A model generated the notes under the pieces. The model worked only from the letters and a program-made list of their open reading frames with translations, made no database searches and was not told the origin of the DNA. The position numbers and the translations under genes were made by a program. A stretch of DNA of 64,000 nt from Flavobacteriales bacterium UBA1937 (GTDB taxonomy: Bacteria; Bacteroidota; Bacteroidia; Flavobacteriales; Weeksellaceae): the NCBI GenBank assembly GCA_002337005.1, contig DDFD01000024.1, forward strand, positions 20,496-84,495, read 5' to 3'. Positions 1 through 6,304 of this stretch are shown here, piece by piece (the stretch's first letter is position 1; every line of letters starts with the position of its first letter).

Positions 1-49
1 TTTTATGGATGGATTTAGGCAAGGTATAATTACAAGTGGATTGAATCAT
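1..49 (+). repeat. Rhs linker repeat, copy A (truncated by window edge)
   Basis: This stretch encodes the end of the conserved linker (FMDGFRQG, then NH) that precedes each variable tip. It matches the 3' part of copies B (1263-1403) and C (2732-2872). The tips diverge directly after the NH residues. Such shared sequence upstream of variable tips is where recombination exchanges Rhs tips. Confidence 0.75.
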
Positions 50-601
50 TTGGCACATTTAGGATTACAAGAATTACAAGAACTAAATGAAAAGAGAAAT
101 ATTTATGGGTTTTTAGATAAAAAAGGTATTAATCCACTGGATAACGCCACAGAAGAGAGCTTGAGGGCAATAGTTAAAATATTTAAAGAATATTATAATT
201 TAGGCGATGATTTATGGGTGCGTTTTGCTGCTAATGGGGAAATAATTAAAGAATGGGCAAATGGTTCATATGATTATGGAGAATTTGTGAATAAGAATAA
301 CAATATACAAGATGCAAATGGGGGTGAATCATTAGGTGTAACCCATCCTATTAGCGGAAGAATTATTATAGCTCCTGTATTTAAATCTCTACAAAATTAT
401 GATTTGGCATATACTGTAATCCATGAAATGAAACATTACAGCAATTGGACTTTAAAAATATTTCAAGGAAATGGAATAGCTCATGATATGAATGAAATGT
501 CTGCCTATTTAGAATCTGCAAGTTGGGGGAATACTATAAGTTCACGAGGTCAAGAACATATACGAAATGTTTTTAATTTTTTAAAAATAATAATAAGATG
601 A
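2..601 (+). CDS. Rhs-type toxin C-terminal tip, zincin-like (5' partial)
   Basis: The frame is open to the left edge, so this is the 3' end of an Rhs-family polymorphic toxin or an orphan tip. The first residues (MDGFRQGIITSGLNH) repeat the Rhs linker found twice more in this window at 1263 and 2732. The rest is a variable tip of about 180 residues. Counting from the Met at position 5, an HEMKH motif lies at residues 140-144, with Glu164 or Glu170 as a possible third ligand, as in HExxH metallopeptidases. The stop overlaps the start of the next gene by 4 nt, the usual coupling of toxin tip and immunity gene. The metallopeptidase role is an inference from the motif. It is not certain whether this tip belongs to the intact rhs gene or is itself an orphan. 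Confidence 0.72.
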   Translation, partial: FMDGFRQGIITSGLNHLAHLGLQELQELNEKRNIYGFLDKKGINPLDNATEESLRAIVKIFKEYYNLGDDLWVRFAANGEIIKEWANGSYDYGEFVNKNNNIQDANGGESLGVTHPISGRIIIAPVFKSLQNYDLAYTVIHEMKHYSNWTLKIFQGNGIAHDMNEMSAYLESASWGNTISSRGQEHIRNVFNFLKIIIR

Positions 602-1164
602 TTAAAATGCTTTGTTTATTTATTTTTAGTTTTTGGTGTATATCTTGTTCAACTCAATTGAAGTTGAACAAAAGCACTGATATTGATATCGTTTTGGAAA
701 AACAGCCACAAGAAAAAGAAAATGGAAAATCATTTAGTTATCTATTAAAAAACAACACAAATAATACATATATAATTGATCCAATGGGATTTGAGGGTAG
801 TATTACATATTATGAAAATAATAATCCTGCACCTTTAATGTCATATCCTGAAGGATATTTTTATAGAGGTAATGAGATTCAGTGTAAAAAAGACATCATT
901 ATTTTGAAACCCTTTGAAAGCAAAAAAGCTTCTATCAATATATGTATTAATTCAACAGGCTCAGGTCTAGATGTTTATAGAATATCTCCCCATAATAGAT
1001 ATTTTTATTCAGTAAAATCAGTTCATAATGAAAAAACGTTAAAAATAAATGGCTGTGAAAAATATATTAATCATCTAGAAAATCAAGGATATAAAATATT
1101 AGAAGATAGTATTATTGCTAAGATTCCATTTATTCCTGATTTTAGGTGGTCAAAAAATAGGTAA
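598..1164 (+). CDS. exported lipoprotein, candidate immunity protein for cassette 1
   Basis: This 188-residue protein starts inside the stop of the upstream toxin tip (4-nt overlap). Its N-terminus is a lipoprotein signal: a hydrophobic stretch followed by a lipobox ending in Cys17 (WCISC). The remainder is a soluble, beta-rich-looking domain with NTNNTY, DPMGF and KPFESK motifs. Similar spacing of N-x-TN-x-T, DP and a P-(F/Y)-x-SK motif is visible in the cassette 2 immunity candidate (1936-2586), so the two may be distant homologues. No known family was recognised. The immunity role is inferred from position after a toxin tip. Lipidation suggests protection in the cell envelope. Confidence 0.62.
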   Translation: MIKMLCLFIFSFWCISCSTQLKLNKSTDIDIVLEKQPQEKENGKSFSYLLKNNTNNTYIIDPMGFEGSITYYENNNPAPLMSYPEGYFYRGNEIQCKKDIIILKPFESKKASINICINSTGSGLDVYRISPHNRYFYSVKSVHNEKTLKINGCEKYINHLENQGYKILEDSIIAKIPFIPDFRWSKNR

Positions 1165-1180
1165 TGTTCCAAAGTTAGTG
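1160..1180 (+). repeat. post-immunity junction motif, copy 1
   Basis: A 21-nt sequence beginning GGTAATGTTCC overlaps the stop of the cassette 1 immunity gene. It matches 3884-3904 at 19 of 21 positions, and its core GTAATG(C/T)TCC recurs at 2608-2617. All three copies lie at or within about 25 nt of an immunity stop codon. Confidence 0.6.
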
Positions 1181-1262
1181 ATATACCAAATTAATTTTAC
1201 AAATTATTGAAAGTCAATATCAATAAAATTGTAAATTTATAAAATAAGATTAAGTTAACAAA

Positions 1263-1403
1263 AACAGTTTTGGCATAAGTGATTGGTTTAAAGCCAGTAT
1301 GATAGCATCTGGTGGTGTAAGTGGTGGCTTTAGTAGTATGATAGCAGGTGGTAATTTTATGGATGGTTTCAGACAGGGGCTAATTACGGCTGGTTTAAAC
1401 CAC
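1263..1403 (+). repeat. Rhs linker repeat, copy B
   Basis: These 47 codons (NSFGISDWFKASM to GLNH) are nearly identical to copy C at 2732-2872, and their 3' part matches copy A at 1-49. The frame is open only from 1254, just after a stop, so the core of an Rhs gene is missing upstream. This marks the cassette as an orphan tip. Confidence 0.85.
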
Positions 1404-1928
1404 GTGGCGCATGTGGTTAGTGATGAATTTCAGGAAGCTCAATTAAAAAATAAAATTAGAGATGCGCTCTCAGACCCTGACGGAAAGCCCCAAAAAAAAC
1501 TATCCAATATTGAAGAAATCAAAAAGCAAATAAAAAGTCTTTTTACAAAAGATATGCTTACAGCTGACCAAAGCAAAATGGTAATTGAAAAAATTTCAAA
1601 CTTAGATAGATGGAATGACGGGGTAACCCAATTTAAAATGAATACGAGTAACGGACAAATAGTTAGTCAGATTGAAATATTGTATCACAATAGTGCATTT
1701 GAATCAAACTATGTATTAGCTTGGACGATTTTACATGAATTTTATCATGCTGCAGATGATTTATTAGGAAGATGGTCAACAGAATATTATAGAGCTAAAA
1801 ATACTTTAAAACTAAATTCAAAAGCGTTGTCTGATCATATGTGTGACTGGGCAGAAGGTAGAGCATATAAATTTTCACATAGCTTAGATGGAATTAGTTT
1901 CTATGATAGAAGTAAATATATCAAATAA
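1299..1928 (+). CDS. orphan Rhs toxin tip, zincin-like (cassette 2)
   Basis: Residues 1-35 are the conserved Rhs linker, rich in Gly and Ser. The variable tip follows, from about residue 36 to 209. It has a lysine-rich helical segment (residues 50-90) and an HEFYH motif at residues 146-150. Glu186, in the sequence DWAEGRAY, is a possible third metal ligand, so a metallopeptidase-like fold is inferred. The first Met is internal to the linker and the open frame reaches back only to 1254, with no recognisable start. The module is therefore probably silent until it recombines onto a full rhs gene. The tip differs from the cassette 1 tip, although both carry HExxH. The immunity candidate begins 7 nt downstream. 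Confidence 0.68.
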   Translation: MIASGGVSGGFSSMIAGGNFMDGFRQGLITAGLNHVAHVVSDEFQEAQLKNKIRDALSDPDGKPQKKLSNIEEIKKQIKSLFTKDMLTADQSKMVIEKISNLDRWNDGVTQFKMNTSNGQIVSQIEILYHNSAFESNYVLAWTILHEFYHAADDLLGRWSTEYYRAKNTLKLNSKALSDHMCDWAEGRAYKFSHSLDGISFYDRSKYIK

Positions 1929-1935
1929 CTTAATT

Positions 1936-2586
1936 ATGAAAAAAATAATAATTTTCTTACTTGTTTTTATTAACATCAAACTGTTTTCGCAGGAATCAAA
2001 AGAAATTAGTTTTGAAATAAAATTTTTGGACATTTCTAAGTTTCAATTAAGAATAATTAATAGAACAAATAAAACCATATGCTTGTTATTTGATCCATTG
2101 AACATAAAAATAATTAACAATTATTATAATGAAACTTTTGATATGACTAGTAATGTTTTATCAAATACCCTAATTTATTATAACAAAAATTTGATTCCTT
2201 ATTGCATTTTATACAACCCGGATATAACAAATTATTTTTATGAAAATTGTAAAAAAAAGAATGATTTTGAAGAATATTTAAAAAATAATACTATTAATCT
2301 TAATCCATATAGCTCAAAAATCATAATTTATGATTTGAAAAAAAATGATAAAGAGTGCTACCTATTAACAAAAAAAATTCAGAAAATAAAATTCCGTTTA
2401 GCTTATTTTGGAAACGACATCAAAAAAGCATTAGATGACCATATAAAAACAATAGGCGAAAATAGCTCGAACATAAAGTCATATAATAATTTATTTTTTG
2501 ACAATATTTATTCAAATTATGCTAATGGAAAATTTTTTGTAAATGAAAACAGACCTCCCTCTGCATTGCAATCCAAAAAACATTAA
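1936..2586 (+). CDS. secreted candidate immunity protein (cassette 2)
   Basis: The start at 1936 was chosen because it gives a clean Sec signal peptide (MKKIIIFLLVFINIKLFSQ) and follows the toxin stop by 7 nt; upstream in-frame codons lie inside the toxin. The mature 195-residue protein is lysine- and asparagine-rich with no recognised domain. Its NRTNKT, DPLN and NPYSSK motifs are spaced like those of the cassette 1 immunity candidate. That fits a shared fold directed at two related zincin-like tips. The last residues (RPPSALQSKKH) look unlike the rest, and the stop is followed within 25 nt by Rhs core remnants, so the 3' end could be a recombination junction. Confidence 0.6.
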   Translation: MKKIIIFLLVFINIKLFSQESKEISFEIKFLDISKFQLRIINRTNKTICLLFDPLNIKIINNYYNETFDMTSNVLSNTLIYYNKNLIPYCILYNPDITNYFYENCKKKNDFEEYLKNNTINLNPYSSKIIIYDLKKNDKECYLLTKKIQKIKFRLAYFGNDIKKALDDHIKTIGENSSNIKSYNNLFFDNIYSNYANGKFFVNENRPPSALQSKKH

Positions 2587-2607
2587 ACTGAGATACTGCG
2601 GCAATGA

Positions 2608-2617
2608 GTAATGCTCC
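2608..2617 (+). repeat. post-immunity junction motif, copy 2
   Basis: GTAATGCTCC lies 21 nt after the cassette 2 immunity stop. It is the shared core of the motifs at 1161-1170 and 3885-3894. Here it leads directly into an in-frame Rhs core remnant that begins CSQQAFGAAS. Confidence 0.55.
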
Positions 2618-2686
2618 CAACAAGCCTTTGGCGCAGCGTCAGCTAATGGTTTTGTATCATCTCTTATCTCCAGTAGTATAGAATCT
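2612..2686 (+). pseudogene. Rhs core remnant preceding cassette 3
   Basis: The frame of the cassette 3 tip is open back to a TAA at 2609-2611. It reads QQAFGAAS and then NGFVSSLISSSIESL, typical of the end of a flavobacterial Rhs core domain. There is no start codon before 2687, so this is a truncated piece of an rhs gene left with its tip. Confidence 0.65.
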
Positions 2687-3382
2687 TTGGGGCAAACAGG
2701 TGAAGTTCTTCCAGACGGTTCGGCAAAATCAAACAGTTTCGGCAAAAGCGATTGGTTTAAAGCCAGTATGATAGCATCTGGTGGTATAAGCGGTGGTTTT
2801 AGCAGTATGATTGCAGGGGGTAATTTTATGGATGGGTTTAGGCAGGGATTGATTACATCTGGATTAAATCACTTAGGAAGTAGAATTGAAAATAGTGCTT
2901 ATGCAGATGGGGATGAAGGCTCTAAATCTGGGAATAACAAAGAAAGTCAATATGGAGATGTTTTTAATTTTTTTGATAAAAATAATTCTGATGATGATTA
3001 TATACTTTGGAAATATGCCGATAGACAAGTTTCAAATGGACCAGAAAAAAATGTAGTAACAATATATTCACATGGAAGTGCTGAAACCGTTAATCAAATG
3101 AAAGCGAATACGTTACACCAATATTTATTAAAACATAGCCCTACCTATTTAGATTCATATAAAAATCATTATCCAATTGATCTAAAAATAAGAGCTTGTT
3201 TTACAGGGCGTGGATTATCAAAACAATTGTCTTCTATAAACCCATATGCTAGAGTTCATGGAGCAACTCATTATTGGGAAATAAGGAGTTTTACTTCTCT
3301 TTTTATTTGGCAGAATGGAGTTGCCAATGGGGGAGATTTTGTTATTTATCAAAATGGAATAAAAATAAGAAGTTATAAATGA
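2687..3382 (+). CDS. orphan Rhs toxin tip with His/Cys peptidase-like motifs (cassette 3)
   Basis: Residues 1-62 are Rhs linker and core; the variable tip spans about residues 63-231. The tip has two motif blocks: IYSHGSAE with His129, and IRACFTGRG with Cys171. They are 42 residues apart, each after a hydrophobic beta-strand-like stretch. A strand-HG followed by a strand-AC-x-TG is the arrangement of catalytic His and Cys in clan CD peptidases (caspase, gingipain and MARTX CPD type). A cysteine-peptidase-like effector is therefore inferred, not shown. The Met at 2687 is only the first in-frame ATG. The stop overlaps the start of the next gene by 4 nt. Confidence 0.66.
   Translation: MGQTGEVLPDGSAKSNSFGKSDWFKASMIASGGISGGFSSMIAGGNFMDGFRQGLITSGLNHLGSRIENSAYADGDEGSKSGNNKESQYGDVFNFFDKNNSDDDYILWKYADRQVSNGPEKNVVTIYSHGSAETVNQMKANTLHQYLLKHSPTYLDSYKNHYPIDLKIRACFTGRGLSKQLSSINPYARVHGATHYWEIRSFTSLFIWQNGVANGGDFVIYQNGIKIRSYK
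2732..2872 (+). repeat. Rhs linker repeat, copy C
   Basis: These 47 codons are nearly identical to copy B (1263-1403) at nucleotide and protein level, from NSFGKSDWFKASM to GLNH. Sequence identity stops abruptly after the NH codons, where the variable tip begins. Confidence 0.85.
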
Positions 3383-3867
3383 AAAAAATAATAGTTTTTT
3401 TAATAATTTTTGTTATGTTTACTAGATGTAGTATTAATTCTGAAAGATTTTCAGAAAAAGAAATTGTTCAATTAAAACATAAAATAATAAATTCTGGAGA
3501 TGAATATTCTTATATAAAATTAGCTACATATTACGAAAATGAGAATATTTATGGAGAAACATTACCTTTTTGTATAATAATGATAAATAGATATAATTAC
3601 AAAATGGGATATGATAAAGTCTTGGAAGAAATAATTAAGATCAATAATAAAGGAAAATATGATATTGATTTTTTAAATAATTTAAATGTAGGAGATAGAA
3701 ACTTTGCTCTGTATTATCTTAACAAAGGATTAAAAGAAAATAATATTGAGTGTGTTTTTTTATTAGAAAAGATATATAGAAACGGGTTGGGTATTCCAAA
3801 AGATTTAATTAAAGCTGATAGTTTGAAACAAATTTATAATAATAAAATACAAGGTAAATTTAAGTAA
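3379..3867 (+). CDS. lipoprotein with Sel1/TPR-like repeats, candidate immunity (cassette 3)
   Basis: This 162-residue protein overlaps the toxin stop by 4 nt. Its N-terminus is hydrophobic and ends at a possible lipobox cysteine (Cys17 in FTRCS; Arg before Cys is unusual). The rest is helical, with short repeats resembling Sel1/TPR units: an LATYYENEN segment near residue 50 and a C-terminal LLEKIYRNGLGIPKD segment typical of Sel1. Helical-repeat immunity proteins are known for polymorphic toxins. It does not resemble the other two immunity candidates, in keeping with a different kind of toxin. Confidence 0.6.
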   Translation: MKKIIVFLIIFVMFTRCSINSERFSEKEIVQLKHKIINSGDEYSYIKLATYYENENIYGETLPFCIIMINRYNYKMGYDKVLEEIIKINNKGKYDIDFLNNLNVGDRNFALYYLNKGLKENNIECVFLLEKIYRNGLGIPKDLIKADSLKQIYNNKIQGKFK

Positions 3868-3883
3868 AATATTAGTGGCTTCC

Positions 3884-3904
3884 GGTAATGCTCCAAACTT
3901 AGTG
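3884..3904 (+). repeat. post-immunity junction motif, copy 3
   Basis: GGTAATGCTCCAAACTTAGTG lies 16 nt after the cassette 3 immunity stop and matches 1160-1180 at 19 of 21 positions. In one frame it reads SGNAPNLVVEAVLNFN before a stop, possibly a scrap of another Rhs or cassette sequence. Confidence 0.55.
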
Positions 3905-3983
3905 GTAGAAGCAGTTTTGAACTTTAATTTATTGATAATCAACACGAAACCAACACTATAAAAATAAGAATAGACAAGCCAAT

Positions 3984-4145
3984 ATGATACAAGGCATACC
4001 GTTTTGGTATGGTATAGGTAAAGCTGGGGCTATAGGCGCTGTATCTGGAGCAGTAAGTTTTGGCATTGGCTCTTGGGCAAAAACACTCTTTGGAGAGCTG
4101 GTTACAGTGGGCAAGGCGGCTACCTCTAATAGCTTTCAATTTTAG
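3984..4145 (+). pseudogene. degenerate Rhs core fragment
   Basis: A 53-codon frame reads MIQGIPFWYGIGKAGAIG, then AVSGAVSFGIGSWAK and GKAATSNSFQF. The Gly/Ala-rich SGAVSFGIG segment is typical of the stretch before the tip in Bacteroidota Rhs proteins. No tip or immunity gene follows, and the fragment ends next to an insertion element. It is read as the decayed end of the cassette array. Confidence 0.5.
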
Positions 4146-4219
4146 TTTTAGGCTTTTAAAATGGCATTTTATTGTTTAAAGTGCTGTTTTGTAGAGAGTT
4201 GTAATTTCTATAAAATCTA

Positions 4220-4257
4220 AATACTGCTATACGAAATTTCGTATAGCGGTATTTTTT
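4220..4257 (+). terminator. intrinsic terminator after the Rhs array
   Basis: A long stem (AATACTGCTATACGAAA pairing with TTTCGTATAGCGGTATT, one G-T wobble) is followed by a run of T. It lies between the last Rhs remnant and the transposase and may act in both directions. Confidence 0.75.
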
Positions 4258-4365
4258 ACGGTACTTTCTAAAATTTCTAAAATTAGAACAGATTCTTAGC
4301 TCAAAGAAAATAGAAAGAAATTATTCTTTTTAAAATTCTCTAAAAATCATTGCTTTTTTCTTGTA

Positions 4366-5667
4366 TTAAGTACATCCTTTTTCACAAGAATAGTTTTTGT
4401 TTTCTGCTATTCTATTTTGGTTTACTTTCTGCAAAAATGGTTTAGTTTGTTTTAATTCAGGGTTTTGGTGTACTTCGTCTGGTGTATAAATCAAGTGTGC
4501 ATAATGCGGTCTTCTCGTGTTAATATCTTCAATAGAAAATTTTAATTCTTCTATAAATTGGTCTTCTGGTATTCCTTGTTTCAGATAATAAGTTTTCATC
4601 ATTCTAAAACTACTCTCTACCATACTATTAGAAAATACCACATCTTTCAAAGCGACCAATTTGGTAATATTTATTTGGTTTTCTTTTATAAAATCTTCTA
4701 CGGTTTTGTTATTGTTTTCTGTTCCTCCATCTACAATTAGGTTTAGTTTAGGAACTGATTGGCTGGCTTCTAAATCTACTCCAAATTCTTCTTCTATGGC
4801 TCTTTTTAGGCTTTTTAGTCGTGTAGAGCCATTTAATTCTTTGGCATAATCATAAGCCAATATTTTTCTAGAAAAATTGTCTATTACCGTATAGATATAG
4901 TATTTGGTATTTTCTAATGTTTTATAGACACTTACATCCATATGCCAAATTGTATTAGGAGCTTCTGCTCTTACAGAGATTTTCTTTTTCTTAGGTTTAT
5001 ATTTCTTTCTGCAATTTCCTAAACGAAGAAGTTTACCATAGTGATACCAAGTAGTTCTTGCCATAGATATCATTCCATTTTTCACACCATATCCCCAAAC
5101 AGAAGCCGATGCCCAATGAAGCATCGTTTTATCCATCATTAGTTTTTTCATTGTCTCAATTTCTTTTCTACTAATCTGAGTTGGCACTCTCTTATAGCAA
5201 AGCCAAATCAAAGAATTAGGACAAGCATATTGTTCAATCTTTTTCCAATGGGCATATTGTTGAATGGTAATTCCCAACATTTTTAAAATCATTTTCGTAT
5301 TTCCAAATTCAATAATAAGGTTGTCAATATTGGGAATAAGTTTTTTTCTATTGGTTTTTAGAATTTCTTGAAAATTTCTTTTTCCAATAATGGTAATAAT
5401 TGAAAGGTACAATTTTAGAAAAGCAAAAAAGAGTTGCTTAATTTTCTTAGCTCTAGCATCAAATAATATTTTAAAATCTTCAATAGCTTTTGCAGAAAGT
5501 TCTTCATATTCATAACCTAAATAATCATTAACATTTTTATTTTTCCAATACTGCGAAATAGTAGCAGGTATTTTATCGGTAAATTCTTTAGGAAATAATT
5601 GTTTTTCTATACCAAGAGAATAGCAGAGTTTTACATTGGTATGGTATCTTACGTAATTTTGTGACAC
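4366..5667 (-). CDS. DDE (rve/integrase-core) transposase
   Basis: This 433-residue protein begins with a helix-turn-helix-like N-terminus (residues 1-60), then a basic helical region. The integrase-core domain follows from about residue 235: IWHMDVSV (first Asp), LIVDGGTENNN (second Asp) and NSMVESSF (Glu), the DD(35)E triad of rve transposases. The C-terminal part has the usual RRPH and YTPDEV motifs. The frame begins at a GTG (5665-5667), because an upstream stop rules out any ATG. That GTG lies inside one arm of an inverted repeat. A good promoter sits at 5699-5728. The exact IS family was not recognised. No matching left terminal repeat was found, so the borders of the element are unknown. 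Confidence 0.88.
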   Translation of the reverse strand: MSQNYVRYHTNVKLCYSLGIEKQLFPKEFTDKIPATISQYWKNKNVNDYLGYEYEELSAKAIEDFKILFDARAKKIKQLFFAFLKLYLSIITIIGKRNFQEILKTNRKKLIPNIDNLIIEFGNTKMILKMLGITIQQYAHWKKIEQYACPNSLIWLCYKRVPTQISRKEIETMKKLMMDKTMLHWASASVWGYGVKNGMISMARTTWYHYGKLLRLGNCRKKYKPKKKKISVRAEAPNTIWHMDVSVYKTLENTKYYIYTVIDNFSRKILAYDYAKELNGSTRLKSLKRAIEEEFGVDLEASQSVPKLNLIVDGGTENNNKTVEDFIKENQINITKLVALKDVVFSNSMVESSFRMMKTYYLKQGIPEDQFIEELKFSIEDINTRRPHYAHLIYTPDEVHQNPELKQTKPFLQKVNQNRIAENKNYSCEKGCT

Positions 5668-5778
5668 AAAAAAGGAATTAGTTTTTAAATTAGAATTACA
5701 AAAATAATATAATTAAAGAAAATAGCAATTCAACAAAAATACCTTTACTATTTCATTAATTTTTGTCTTTTGTGTCAC
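5661..5778. repeat. inverted repeat flanking the transposase promoter
   Basis: GTGACACAAAA at 5661-5671 is the exact reverse complement of 5768-5778. The two arms enclose the transposase promoter and its start codon. They could be transposase binding sites or one terminal end of the element. Confidence 0.6.
5699..5728 (-). promoter_or_regulatory. promoter of the transposase gene
   Basis: On the minus strand a TTG (5726-5728) is followed, after exactly 19 nt, by TATTTTTG (5699-5706). This matches the Bacteroidota primary sigma consensus TTG-N19-TAnnTTTG. The predicted start of transcription lies about 25 nt before the GTG start. Confidence 0.65.
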
Positions 5779-5950
5779 TTTTCTTAAAGACTACCAATTG
5801 CAGTTAAAAGTTATTTTAGCCTTCTTCAATTTTATTTTTAAGATTAAAATCTTCTTTTTCGAAAAAGTCACTATCTCTGTCTTTATTAAAAAATTCATTC
5901 CACAAATAACAAGAGAATCTCCCAATTCTATGACAAAGAAGAAAAAAATC

Positions 5951-5983
5951 ATAAAAAAACACCCAATTTACATTAGTGGGTGT
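5951..5983 (-). terminator. terminator downstream of tRNA-Ser
   Basis: On the minus strand ACACCCA pairs with TGGGTGT across an 11-nt loop and is followed by a run of T. It lies 48 nt after the mature tRNA 3' end. A second ACACCCA copy (5990-5996 region) lies just before it. The rest of 5779-6030 shows no gene. Confidence 0.6.
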
Positions 5984-6030
5984 AAAAATGGGTGTAACAT
6001 TAGTAAAACACTTATAATCAGTGCTATTTG

Positions 6031-6115
6031 CGGAGAGTGAGGGATTCGAACCCCCGGACCTGTTACAGTCAACAGTTTTCAAGACTGCCGCAATCGACCA
6101 CTCTGCCAACTCTCC
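6031..6115 (-). tRNA. tRNA-Ser (anticodon TGA)
   Basis: An 85-nt class II tRNA on the minus strand. The acceptor arms GGAGAGT and ACTCTCC pair perfectly, with discriminator G. The anticodon loop CTTGAAA gives TGA, reading UCA codons. A long variable arm, as expected for serine, precedes the T arm with GGTTCGAATCC. The CCA end is not encoded. Its promoter lies at 6145-6174 and a terminator at 5951-5983, so it is a single-gene unit. Confidence 0.95.
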
Positions 6116-6144
6116 ATAAAAACGTTGTTTCGTTTTCAGTGGTG

Positions 6145-6174
6145 CAAATATAATACTCTTTTATAATTTGACAA
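6145..6174 (-). promoter_or_regulatory. promoter of tRNA-Ser
   Basis: A TTG (6172-6174 on the minus strand) and TATATTTG (6145-6152) are separated by exactly 19 nt, matching the Bacteroidota housekeeping consensus. The -7 element lies about 30 nt before the mature tRNA 5' end. Confidence 0.75.
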
Positions 6175-6245
6175 AATTATTTATCATTAATTTTGAAGCA
6201 AATATTTAACCTATTAATTTACAGTTACAAAAAATTAATTAATTC

Positions 6246-6289
6246 AAAAAAAACTCCCTTTGAAAAGGACTTCGAAGGGAGTTTTTTAT
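6246..6289 (-). terminator. terminator downstream of trxB
   Basis: AAACTCCCTT pairs with the GAAGGGAGTTT arm, and A and T runs on either side make it usable in both directions. It lies just after the trxB stop. Confidence 0.8.
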
Positions 6290-6304
6290 TTTTTGTAATA
6301 AAAA

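Noticed and set aside
2512..2745. Minus-strand open frame opposite the cassette 2/3 junction
   Set aside because: It runs antisense to a recognisable Rhs core and an immunity gene and has no family-like features.
3939..4139. Minus-strand open frame opposite the Rhs remnant
   Set aside because: The plus strand shows the Rhs motif SGAVSFGIG, so the minus frame is a shadow.
5959..5997. Repeated TGGGTGTAA beside the tRNA as a possible attachment site
   Set aside because: The copies form the stem of a terminator for the tRNA, no tRNA 3'-end duplicate was found, and there is no integrase in the window.
5816..6109. Minus-strand open frame of 97 codons across the tRNA
   Set aside because: It covers the whole tRNA-Ser gene and its terminator and has no family-like sequence; it is a chance frame.
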